From NCBI GenBank assembly GCA_017642695.1, contig JAEPQD010000001.1, forward strand, positions 1,170,764 through 1,234,763: a DNA stretch of 64,000 nt, given 5' to 3'. Under the pieces are notes generated by a model. The model had not been told where the DNA came from and searched no databases. It worked only from the letters and a program-made list of their open reading frames with translations. The DNA is from Parvibaculum sp. Its GTDB lineage: Bacteria > Pseudomonadota > Alphaproteobacteria > Parvibaculales > Parvibaculaceae. Positions 34,883 to 42,298 of this stretch are shown one piece after another (the stretch's first letter is position 1; each line of letters opens with the position of its first letter). Both the position numbers and the translations under genes were made by a program.

Positions 34883-34940
34883 CCTTTGCCGGGCGGCCGC
34901 GGTGGGTCATTGGTGTCGCGCCCGGCAGCGGAGTCATCTC

Positions 34941-35516
34941 TTGGAAGCCTTCCTCGTTTCTCTCGGTGCCGTCGCCATCGCCGAAATCGGCGACAAGACG
35001 CAATTGCTCGCGCTCATCCTCGCCATCCGCTTCCGCGCGCCGGTTGCCGTCATCGCAGGCATCTTCGCCGCCACCGTCGCAAACCATGCGCTCGCCGCCT
35101 TCGCCGGCACGCTCGTCGCGGACTGGCTGACGCCGGAAATTCTCGCCTGGGTACTCGGCCTCTCCTTCATGATGATGGGGTTCTGGGCCTTGATCCCCGA
35201 CGAACCGCCCTCGGAGGACGAGGCGAAGGCGCCCTCCCGCTACGGTCCTTTCATTGCAACGGTGATTGCCTTCTTCCTCGTGGAGATGGGCGACAAGACG
35301 CAACTTGCCACCGTCGCGCTCGGCGCGCGCTACGAGGCGCTCGTCCCCGTCGCGCTCGGCACGACCTTCGGCATGATGGTGGCGAATGTTCCCGTGGTTC
35401 TCTTCGGCGAGGCGGCGGCGAAACGCGTGCCGCTCGCCCTCATGCGCTATGCCGCCGCCGCTATCTTCATCATGCTCGGCCTGGCCGGCATCGCCTCGGC
35501 GCTTTCCTATTCCTGA
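34941..35516 (+). CDS. TMEM165/GDT1 family (putative Mn2+ exporter)
   Basis: 191 residues with six or seven membrane helices in two repeated halves. Each half bears the family motif E-x-G-D-K-T: EIGDKT at 15-20 and EMGDKT at 115-120. The TTG at 34941 (GGAG 8 nt upstream) gives the usual start, MEAFLVSLGAVAIAEIGDKT; a GTG at 34902 adds 13 residues that do not fit the family. GDT1 members export Mn2+ (and Ca2+ in eukaryotes). The upstream yybP-ykoY riboswitch supports induction by manganese. The stop overlaps the convergent hydrolase by 10 bp. Confidence 0.93.
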   Translation: MEAFLVSLGAVAIAEIGDKTQLLALILAIRFRAPVAVIAGIFAATVANHALAAFAGTLVADWLTPEILAWVLGLSFMMMGFWALIPDEPPSEDEAKAPSRYGPFIATVIAFFLVEMGDKTQLATVALGARYEALVPVALGTTFGMMVANVPVVLFGEAAAKRVPLALMRYAAAAIFIMLGLAGIASALSYS

Positions 35517-36385
35517 TCGGAGCGCAGAAACGTGATCAGCATGTCGTTGATGGGCTTCGGCTCCTCGCGCAGCACCCAGTGCGTCCTCTCGCCGAAGAAG
35601 AGCGTGCCGCCGCGCTCGCAGAGCTCGATGCTCTTCTTCGCGAGCGACACATCCGCGAATTCGTCCTTCTCGCCCCAGATGAGCAGCACCGGCACCTCGA
35701 TCCGCTGGACGGGCGCGGAGAGATCCTTCTTCAGCAGCGCCCGGTACCAGTGGATCATGGAGGTGAGCGCTTTCGGTTCGCGCCACGCCTTGCGGTACTG
35801 CTCCCACTCTGCCTTGTCGAACGCGCCCTCGCGCGCGGAGGCTTCCAGCGCCTCGATGAGACCCGAAAAATTCTTCCTCCGCATCATCCATTCGGGCAGG
35901 CCGCGCAAGCGGAACATCTTCACATAGCGGCTCTTCCGGCGCTGTTCCTTGTCGGTGAACATCGCCTGCTTCCAGATCGCGGGGTGCGGCGCGTTGATCA
36001 CCGCCGCCTTTTCCATCTGCGCGGCCCTTGTCGAGCAGAGCCACCAGGCGACGCTCGCGCCCCAGTCGTGGCCGACGACGCGAAGCTTCTCCTCGCCGAA
36101 ATGCCGCCCGAGGTCGATGACGTCCTGCGCCAGCTCGTCGAGGTCATAGGCCTTCACGCCGCGCGGCTTGCCGCTTACGCCATAGCCGCGCTGGTCGGGC
36201 GCGATCACGCGGAAGCCTGCCTTCGCAAGCGCCGGCATCTGGTGGTGCCAGCCGAGGCAATTGTCGGGAAAGCCGTGCAGCAGCAGGACGAGCGGTCCGT
36301 CCTCGGGCCCCATCTCCGCGTAATGCAATGCGATCCTGTCGAGATGCGCGACGCCGAAGCGCGCATCCTCCATGCCGGTCTTCAT
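35507..36385 (-). CDS. Epoxide hydrolase-type alpha/beta hydrolase
   Basis: 292 residues. The oxyanion motif is LLHGFPDNCLGW, the nucleophile is Asp 107 in VVGHDWGAS, and the catalytic His is near 269 in ERTHWVLREEP. An Asp nucleophile in GHDWG marks epoxide hydrolases and haloalkane dehalogenases; the HGFPD motif and cap region point to epoxide hydrolase. No signal peptide is visible, so it should be cytoplasmic. It is divergent from the quinone oxidoreductase gene. Confidence 0.88.
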   Translation of the reverse strand: MKTGMEDARFGVAHLDRIALHYAEMGPEDGPLVLLLHGFPDNCLGWHHQMPALAKAGFRVIAPDQRGYGVSGKPRGVKAYDLDELAQDVIDLGRHFGEEKLRVVGHDWGASVAWWLCSTRAAQMEKAAVINAPHPAIWKQAMFTDKEQRRKSRYVKMFRLRGLPEWMMRRKNFSGLIEALEASAREGAFDKAEWEQYRKAWREPKALTSMIHWYRALLKKDLSAPVQRIEVPVLLIWGEKDEFADVSLAKKSIELCERGGTLFFGERTHWVLREEPKPINDMLITFLRSDQE

Positions 36386-36512
36386 CTCTTTTCCGTCCTC
36401 CGGGGCTTCCCCTGCGTGAGCCCCATTCTAGTCCGGAGCATGGCGAAGTTGGGGCCGCACCTCTATGCTTTGACGCAAATGAATTTGCCATAAGCGTTGC
36501 GGGGAGAAAGCC

Positions 36513-37487
36513 ATGCGTGCCATGCGTGTGCACGAACTATCGGAAAATATCGATGTGCTCAGGATGGACGAGGTGGAATTGCCGCCGCCGGGGCCGGGCG
36601 AGGTCCGCCTGAAGCTCCGCGCCTGCTCGGTCAATTTCCCGGACATCCTGATGGTGCAGGGGAAATACCAGTTCAAGCCCGAGCTTCCCTTCTCGCCGGG
36701 CATGGAAGGTGCGGGCACCGTCGCGTCGGTGGGCGAGGGCGTGACGAGGCTGAAACCAGGCGACCGTGTGGTCGCGGGGCTGCGCGTCGGCGGCTTCGCG
36801 GAGGAAGTGAACGTGCCTGAGGCCGCCTGCCGCCCGATCCCCGGCGCGATGGATTTCGCCGAGGCCGCCGCCTATCCCGCCGCCTATCTCACGGCCTATG
36901 TCGCGCTTGTCTGCCGCGGCCATCTGCAGAAGGGCGAGACGCTTCTGGTGCACGGGAGCACAGGCGGCGTCGGCCTCGCCGCCGTCGAAATGGGCAAGCT
37001 TCTCGGCGCGACGGTGATCGCGACCTCGGCTTCGGACGAGAAGCTGAAGGTGGTGAAGGCGCGCGGCGCCGATCACGTGCTGAACGTCACGCAAGGTTTC
37101 CGCGAAAAGGTGAAGGAGCTCACCGGCGGGCGCGGCGCAGATGTGATCTACGATCCCGTCGGCGGCGACGTCTTCGACGAAAGCGTGCGCTGCATCGCCT
37201 GGAACGGCCGCCTCCTCATCATCGGTTTCACCAGCGGCCGTATCCCCTCCGTCTCCGTCAACATGCCGCTCATCAAGGGCTTCTCCGTCGTCGGCGTCCG
37301 CGCCGGAGAATACGGCCGCCGCGATCCGGAAGCGGGCCGCGCCAACATCGAGGCGGTCGACCGCCTCGCCGCCGAAGGAAGGATCAAACCTTACATCTGC
37401 GCCCGCTTCCCGCTGGAGCGCGCGGTCGACGCCATGCGCATGCTTCAGGAGCGCAAGGCCGTCGGCAAGGTCGTGATCGAGATGTAG
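36513..37487 (+). CDS. NADPH:quinone oxidoreductase-family protein (zinc-free MDR)
   Basis: 324 residues of the medium-chain dehydrogenase family without the structural-zinc cysteines. The N-terminal GroES-like part contains CSVNFPDILMVQGKYQFKP and GMEGAGTVASVGEGV. The cofactor domain contains LLVHGSTGGVGLAAVEMGK, then GRGADVIYDPVGGDVF. These enzymes reduce quinones or enoyl-CoA-like substrates with NADPH. The ATG at 36513 has GGGGAGAAAG just upstream. The 3' flank carries three palindromic repeats. Confidence 0.92.
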   Translation: MRAMRVHELSENIDVLRMDEVELPPPGPGEVRLKLRACSVNFPDILMVQGKYQFKPELPFSPGMEGAGTVASVGEGVTRLKPGDRVVAGLRVGGFAEEVNVPEAACRPIPGAMDFAEAAAYPAAYLTAYVALVCRGHLQKGETLLVHGSTGGVGLAAVEMGKLLGATVIATSASDEKLKVVKARGADHVLNVTQGFREKVKELTGGRGADVIYDPVGGDVFDESVRCIAWNGRLLIIGFTSGRIPSVSVNMPLIKGFSVVGVRAGEYGRRDPEAGRANIEAVDRLAAEGRIKPYICARFPLERAVDAMRMLQERKAVGKVVIEM

Positions 37488-37494
37488 AAAACAA

Positions 37495-37648
37495 ATGTCA
37501 TTGCCGGGCTTGACCCGGCAATCCAGGGCGGTTTGCACTGCGCTAAAATAAAAATTGTCACCCCGGCACTTGTTGCCGGGGCCCAATCCACGTCAGCCGC
37601 GCGCCGCGCCGCCAATGGATCCCGGGCATGAAGCCCGGGATGACATCT
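37495..37648. repeat. Cluster of three palindromic intergenic repeats
   Basis: Three hairpin units lie in the gap between the convergent oxidoreductase and SDR genes: TTGCCGGG-CTTGA-CCCGGCAA (37501-37521), CCCCGGCA-CTTGT-TGCCGGGG (37561-37581), and ATCCCGGGC-ATGAA-GCCCGGGAT (37619-37641). Units 1 and 2 are preceded by TGTCA, while unit 3 is followed by ATGACA, so it is reversed. Similar TGTCAT-GC-stem repeats are common between genes in Rhizobiales. They may also stop both converging transcripts; a T-run follows unit 3. Confidence 0.75.
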
Positions 37649-37670
37649 TGTTTTTGTGCGAGAAACCCCT

Positions 37671-38558
37671 CTAGACGCTCCGCTTCGCCTTGTCCTTGTC
37701 GTTTGCGCCGCGGATCATCTCGCGCATCTTGTCCCATTCCTCGTCGGAGAGTTTCGAGAGCCGCGAGAAATTGCCGCCGCCCGCCGAGAAGCCGCCGCCG
37801 TCGATGGCGATGGTCTGCCCGGTGAGATACTCGCAGCCATCCGCCATCAGGAATGTCGCGAGGTTCTGCAATTCGCTCATCTGCCCCACGCGCCCCATCG
37901 GGATGCCCTCGCGCGAGCCTTCGCCGTCGGTCGACTGGCCGGGCGACAGCCGCGCCCAGGCGCCCTCGGTCGGGAAGGGGCCGGGCGCGATGGCGTTGAG
38001 CCGGATGCCGTAAGGCCCCCATTCGGCGGCGAGCGATTTCGTCATGATGTTGACGCCCGCCTTCGACATCGCGCTCGGCACGGTGAACGGTCCGCCGTTC
38101 CATATCCATGTCGTCAGGATCGAGATGACGCTGCCCGGTACCTTGTCGCGGATCCAGCGCGTGCCGATCGCATGCGTCACGTAGAACGAGCCGTGAAACA
38201 CGATGCCCGCAATGGCGTCGAAGCCGCGCGAGGAAAGGTCCTTGGTTGGCGAGATGAAATTGCCGGCGGCGTTGTTCACGAGGCCTGTCAGCGGTCCCTC
38301 CGCCCAGATTTCCTCGACCATCTCGTCCACGGCCTGCGCCACGCGAATGTCGACGCTGTGCGTCTTCACGGAACCGCCGTGCTTGTCCATCAGCTCCTTC
38401 GCCGTGTCGTCGAGTACCTGCTTGCGCCGCCCGCAGATATAGACCTCGGCGCCGAGCCGGAGATAGTCCTCGGCCATTTCCTTGCCGAGGCCCGTGCCGC
38501 CGCCCGTCACCAGGATGCGCTTGCCCTTGAGCAGTCCGTCACGAAACATCGAAGCCAT
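37671..38558 (-). CDS. SDR oxidoreductase, 2,4-dienoyl-CoA reductase-like
   Basis: 295 residues, starting at the ATG 38558 with GGAGGGAAAG ahead. The Rossmann motif is LVTGGGTGLGKEMA; the NNAAGNF block and IDGGGFSAGGGNF end follow. The catalytic region reads FTVPSAMSKAGVNIMTKSLA, so the usual Tyr of YxxxK is replaced, as in mitochondrial-type 2,4-dienoyl-CoA reductases. These remove double bases of unsaturated fatty acids during beta-oxidation using NADPH, which fits the beta-oxidation operon elsewhere in the window. The start lies just before a divergent-free gap to DUF6460. Confidence 0.87.
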   Translation of the reverse strand: MASMFRDGLLKGKRILVTGGGTGLGKEMAEDYLRLGAEVYICGRRKQVLDDTAKELMDKHGGSVKTHSVDIRVAQAVDEMVEEIWAEGPLTGLVNNAAGNFISPTKDLSSRGFDAIAGIVFHGSFYVTHAIGTRWIRDKVPGSVISILTTWIWNGGPFTVPSAMSKAGVNIMTKSLAAEWGPYGIRLNAIAPGPFPTEGAWARLSPGQSTDGEGSREGIPMGRVGQMSELQNLATFLMADGCEYLTGQTIAIDGGGFSAGGGNFSRLSKLSDEEWDKMREMIRGANDKDKAKRSV

Positions 38559-38653
38559 CTTTCCCTCCGCTGACATGTTTTGCGGGCGAGATTAGCTCGT
38601 CATCGGTGCTTCGTCTCGTCTTTCGGTTTGACGCAAGGGAAGGGTGGGACGGC

Positions 38654-38926
38654 TTATTCCTTCTTGTCGCGCGCCGTCAGCACGCTCCAGAGCCGCACCG
38701 CGACGAAGATCGGAATGACGACCACGGCGCCGAGCAGCAGGTACTGCACCGACCAGTCGATGGCATCGAACCCCATCGCCCATATCTGCGCAATGGTGTC
38801 GATGAAGTCGCGCCAGAGGTCGATCGGCTTGATGCCGAACACGGCGAGCACCACGCCCACCGCGATGGAAGCGATGGCGAGCTTGAAAAGCGTGGGCAGG
38901 ATGGGCCCGCCGAAAAAACGATCCAT
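38654..38926 (-). CDS. Small membrane protein, DUF6460 type
   Basis: 90 residues with two membrane helices (LFKLAIASIAVGVVLAVFGI and YLLLGAVVVIPIFVAVRLW) separated by a Trp-rich amphipathic stretch WRDFIDTIAQIWAMGFDAID. This matches the small alphaproteobacterial DUF6460 family. Its function is unknown. It follows the MscS gene on the same strand with about 100 bp between. Confidence 0.75.
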   Translation of the reverse strand: MDRFFGGPILPTLFKLAIASIAVGVVLAVFGIKPIDLWRDFIDTIAQIWAMGFDAIDWSVQYLLLGAVVVIPIFVAVRLWSVLTARDKKE

Positions 38927-39032
38927 GTCCGTCTTTATCCTTCTTGTCGCCGAGCCTCTCGCGGCCGGGCTGCCGCATTGTAGCCCACGCGGCAGCGTTA
39001 GTCCGCCGCCGAGTTGTAATCCTGCGGCGAGC

Positions 39033-39869
39033 CTAGTCCGCCGCTGAATTATAAACAGTCCGCACCGGGAACGGGATGGTGATGCCGCCTTCGTCGAAGC
39101 GCTCCTTGATGCGCCGCGTCAGGTCGAATTTCGTGGGCCAGTAGTCCGCATTCATCACCCACACGCGCACCACGATATCGACCGCACTGTCGCCGAGATT
39201 GATGACGCCGATAAAGGGCTCCGGATCGGCGAGGCAGCGCGGCTCCGCTTCCAGCTCGCGCCGGATGATGTCCATCGCCTTGCCGATATCGTCGCCATAG
39301 GAAATGCCGAAGGTCATGTCGAGGCGGCGCTGCGGGTGATAGCTGTAATTCGTGATCGGCCGTCCCCAGACATCGCTGTTCGGCACGATGATCTGGACAT
39401 TCTCGGGCGTCGCGAGTTCCGTCGTGAAGAGCGAGAGTTCCTTCACCGTGCCGGCGACGCCGCCCACTTCCACATAATGCCCCGCGCGGAACGGCCGGAA
39501 GATCAGCAGCATCACGCCTGCGGCCACGTTCGAGAGCGTTCCCTGCAGCGCAAGGCCGACCGCGAGACCGGCCGCGCCCAGAACGGCGATGAGGCTCGCC
39601 GTCTGCACGCCGAATTTCGCGAGCACCGCGAGGATCGTGAAGATCAGCACGAGATAGCGCACGATGTTGCCGAAGAAGCTCTTCAGCATCTCGTCCATGC
39701 TCGGCCAGCGCCCCAGCCCGCGCATCGTCCAGGTCCTGAGCCGCCCGGCAAACCACAGGCCGGCGATCAGGATGATGATGGCGATCACCATATTGACGCC
39801 GCCCTCGAGAAGCTGCGGCAGGAGAACGTCCATCTGCTCCCGGATGGAAGGCGGCAATTGATCGAGCAT
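39033..39869 (-). CDS. Small-conductance mechanosensitive channel (MscS family)
   Basis: 278 residues with ATG at 39869 after GAGGAGA. Three N-terminal helices are followed by the pore helix with the Gly/Ala-rich pattern GAAGLAVGLALQGTLSNVAAGVMLL, then the beta domain (FRAGHYVEVGGVAGTVKEL). The pore and middle domain are typical MscS. It opens under membrane tension to release solutes. The frame reaches 39914 without a ribosome-binding site. Its last 7 codons (YNSAAD-stop) are repeated just downstream. Confidence 0.92.
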   Translation of the reverse strand: MLDQLPPSIREQMDVLLPQLLEGGVNMVIAIIILIAGLWFAGRLRTWTMRGLGRWPSMDEMLKSFFGNIVRYLVLIFTILAVLAKFGVQTASLIAVLGAAGLAVGLALQGTLSNVAAGVMLLIFRPFRAGHYVEVGGVAGTVKELSLFTTELATPENVQIIVPNSDVWGRPITNYSYHPQRRLDMTFGISYGDDIGKAMDIIRRELEAEPRCLADPEPFIGVINLGDSAVDIVVRVWVMNADYWPTKFDLTRRIKERFDEGGITIPFPVRTVYNSAAD

Positions 39870-39977
39870 GCGGGGGGTCTCCTCGGATTTGCTGCTGGGG
39901 AGGCGCAGTTTCACATGGCAAGCAATCGATTTGAACCGCAGAAAAGGGCCATTTTCGGGCGCAACGCTCTTCTGTGT

Positions 39978-40673
39978 CTAGTTTCCGAACGCGGCGGCGC
40001 GTGCGAGCCCGCGAAGATCGAGCACTTCGATCGCGGCATAATGCAGCCTGATCAGCCCGCGCTTTTGCAGCGCCTGCAGGATGCGATGCACGGATTTGCG
40101 TTCGAGCCCCGTCATGTCGCCGAGCTGGGACTGGGTCAGCCGCACATGCCGGCCTTGTGCTTCGGCTCCCCGCGAGGCCAGCGCGTGCAGGCGCGCGGCG
40201 ACCCGCGGGGAGGGCGGCAGGGCAAGCACGTCGGCAAGCGTCCGCACCGTGTCCTGGATGAGCTCCAGGTTCAATGCGGAGAAGGAAAGCCAGGCATCGG
40301 GAAAGTCCGCAACGAAGCGCGTCAGCGAGCTGCGCGGAACGGCAAGCGCCTTCACGGGCCCGTCGGCCGCTGCGGTCACGAGCCGTTGCGTGCCCGGCAG
40401 CAACCCGATCTGTCCGAACCACTTGCCCGGACCGGCCAGGTCGATCAGGGCGCTGCCCTCGTCGGCAACCGCCGCGGTTAGGTGAACGCTGCCGGACAAA
40501 ATGCCGAAGAGACCGCCCGCTTCGTCCTCTGTGCCGTAGAGCCAGTCGCCGTCCAAAAAGGACATCTCGACGGATTGTTCGAGAAGCCGCCGCCGGAAAC
40601 CGGCCGGTTGCCTCGCAAACCAGCCGGAAGGCGCGGCGGCGATCAGCCGTTTTTCGGTGGTTTCTGCGGTCAT
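39978..40673 (-). CDS. Crp/Fnr family transcriptional regulator
   Basis: 231 residues from the ATG at 40673. An N-terminal cyclic-nucleotide-binding fold (LDGDWLYGTEDEAGGLFGIL, then LAGPGKWFGQIGLLPG) leads by a long helix to an HTH_Crp domain (LTQSQLGDMTGLERKSVHRILQ). There are no N-terminal cysteines for an FNR iron-sulfur cluster, and the cAMP-binding residues are not conserved, so its signal is unknown. It is divergent from the DUF1254 gene and may control it. Confidence 0.88.
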   Translation of the reverse strand: MTAETTEKRLIAAAPSGWFARQPAGFRRRLLEQSVEMSFLDGDWLYGTEDEAGGLFGILSGSVHLTAAVADEGSALIDLAGPGKWFGQIGLLPGTQRLVTAAADGPVKALAVPRSSLTRFVADFPDAWLSFSALNLELIQDTVRTLADVLALPPSPRVAARLHALASRGAEAQGRHVRLTQSQLGDMTGLERKSVHRILQALQKRGLIRLHYAAIEVLDLRGLARAAAFGN

Positions 40674-40759
40674 TTCAAAATGTACCCCTGGGGACAATCT
40701 TCTTCAACCGCCGGCCCTAGTGTCCGCGTCGCCGAAGCAGGTATGAAAGGACAAAGGGA

Positions 40760-42172
40760 ATGAAGAAGTCGGTTCACCTGGTGGCGGGCCTTGTGGCCGC
40801 CGCTCTCATGTCGGGCAGTGCGGTCGCTTCACCGGCCGCGCCTTTCGAGAAAAACGAGATTCAGGCAGCGGCCGATGAGGCTTATGCCTATTTCTATCCG
40901 CTCATCACCATGGATGTGACGCGGACGGTCATGACCAACCTGCCCGCGGGCATGGTGGAGGGGCTTGGGCCGGTCAACGCGTTTCACCATCGCCGGAGCT
41001 ATCCGGATGCCGAGGCCCGCACGGTTGTCCGCCCGAATTTCGATACGCTTTACTCGCTCGCCTGGCTCGATCTGAGCGAAGGTCCCCTCATCGTCTCCAT
41101 GCCCGCGACCGATGGGCGCTACTACATTCTTCCCTTCTACGACATGTGGACGGAAGTGTTCGCCGCGCCGGGATGGCGGACCAGCGGCACGGAAGCCGCA
41201 GACTGGGCCCTCGTTCCCCCGGGCTGGCAGGGCGAACTTCCGGACGGTGTGCGCCGGATCGACGCCCCGACGACGGATCTGTGGATTATCGGCCGTATAC
41301 AGACGAACGGTCCTGCGGACTACGAAAACGTTCACGCCATTCAGGACAGGATGGCGATTGTGCCTCTCGCGCATTGGGGGTCGCCGGACTGGCGTCCCGC
41401 TGCCGTCACTCCCGACGCCGGTGTCGACATGAAGACCGATCCGATGCAGCAGGTGCATGATATGCCGGCGGCGGCCTATTTCGCGCGAGCGGGCGAACTG
41501 CTCGGGAAGCATTCGCCGCACCCGACCGACTGGGCCGTTCTGGAACGCATGCGGCGGCTCGGGCTCGAAGCCGGCAAGCCCTTCGACATCGCCGCGCTCG
41601 ATCCGGACGTGCGCGCTGCCCTCGAGGCCGCCCCCTCCCGCATGCAGGCGCTCATGAAAGAAGCGCGGGCCGGCATCGGCGACATGCGCAATGGCTGGTT
41701 GATCGGCCGTTCCGGCTTCGGCGTCTACGGCAACGACTATCTGAAGCGCGCGATCATAACGATGCTCGGGCTCGGCGCGGTTTCGCCGGAGGATGCCATA
41801 TATCCGATGAACCTTGCCGATGCGGACGGGCAGCCGCTAACCGGCGAGCGGGATTATGTGCTGCATTTCGAAAAGGAGGACCTCCCTCCGGCAAACGGGT
41901 TCTGGTCGGTAACGATGTACGACGAAGAGGGCTTTCAGGTCGCAAACCCGATCGACCGCTTCGCGATTGGCGACAGGGACGCTCTGACCTTCAACAAGGA
42001 TGGTTCACTCGACCTCTACCTGCAGCACGAGAACCCCGGCAAGGACAGGGAATCGAACTGGCTGCCCGCGCCAGCGAGCGGCAAGCTCGGCGTGACCATG
42101 CGGCTCTTCGGGCCCGCGCCGGAAGTGGTCGACGGGCGCTGGGCGCCGCCGGCCATCCGGCGGGTCCAGTAG
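40760..42172 (+). CDS. Exported DUF1254/DUF1214 protein
   Basis: 470 residues with a signal peptide (MKKSVHLVAGLVAAALMSGS, then AVASPAA). The DUF1254 part begins YAYFYPLITMDVTRT and includes RPNFDTLYSLAWLDL. The DUF1214 part near the C-terminus has FWSVTMYDEEGFQVANP and DLYLQHENPGKDRESNWLPA. AAGGGA precedes the ATG. The family occurs in many soil bacteria; its role in the periplasm is unknown. It is divergent from the Crp/Fnr gene. Confidence 0.88.
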   Translation: MKKSVHLVAGLVAAALMSGSAVASPAAPFEKNEIQAAADEAYAYFYPLITMDVTRTVMTNLPAGMVEGLGPVNAFHHRRSYPDAEARTVVRPNFDTLYSLAWLDLSEGPLIVSMPATDGRYYILPFYDMWTEVFAAPGWRTSGTEAADWALVPPGWQGELPDGVRRIDAPTTDLWIIGRIQTNGPADYENVHAIQDRMAIVPLAHWGSPDWRPAAVTPDAGVDMKTDPMQQVHDMPAAAYFARAGELLGKHSPHPTDWAVLERMRRLGLEAGKPFDIAALDPDVRAALEAAPSRMQALMKEARAGIGDMRNGWLIGRSGFGVYGNDYLKRAIITMLGLGAVSPEDAIYPMNLADADGQPLTGERDYVLHFEKEDLPPANGFWSVTMYDEEGFQVANPIDRFAIGDRDALTFNKDGSLDLYLQHENPGKDRESNWLPAPASGKLGVTMRLFGPAPEVVDGRWAPPAIRRVQ

Positions 42173-42224
42173 CGTGTCTGTACCGGCGAGGCGAATGAGG
42201 GTTCGCCTCCGTTCGGGGAGGGGG

Positions 42225-42259
42225 AGAGGTGGCGTCCCGGCGGGGGCGCCGCCTCTTTT
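42225..42259 (+). terminator. Possible intrinsic terminator after the DUF1254 gene
   Basis: AGAGGTGGCG pairs with CGCCGCCTCT (one G-T pair) over a 12-nt loop, followed by a short T run (42256-42259). A smaller stem, GAGGCGAA-TGAGGG-TTCGCCTC at 42189-42210, lies just before it. Both are between the DUF1254 stop and the helicase start. Confidence 0.45.
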
Positions 42260-42298
42260 GCCCTCTCCCAATCACGCGCACGCTGCTACCCTCCCTCC

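Noticed and set aside
34644-34910. 88-codon reverse frame (MTHRGRPAKAAREPKVSPVQ and on)
   Set aside because: It covers the yybP-ykoY riboswitch almost exactly; its codons follow RNA conservation blocks, and it has no ribosome-binding site.
37495-37648. CRISPR array in the repeat cluster
   Set aside because: The units differ in sequence, one is inverted, spacers are unequal and no cas genes are present.
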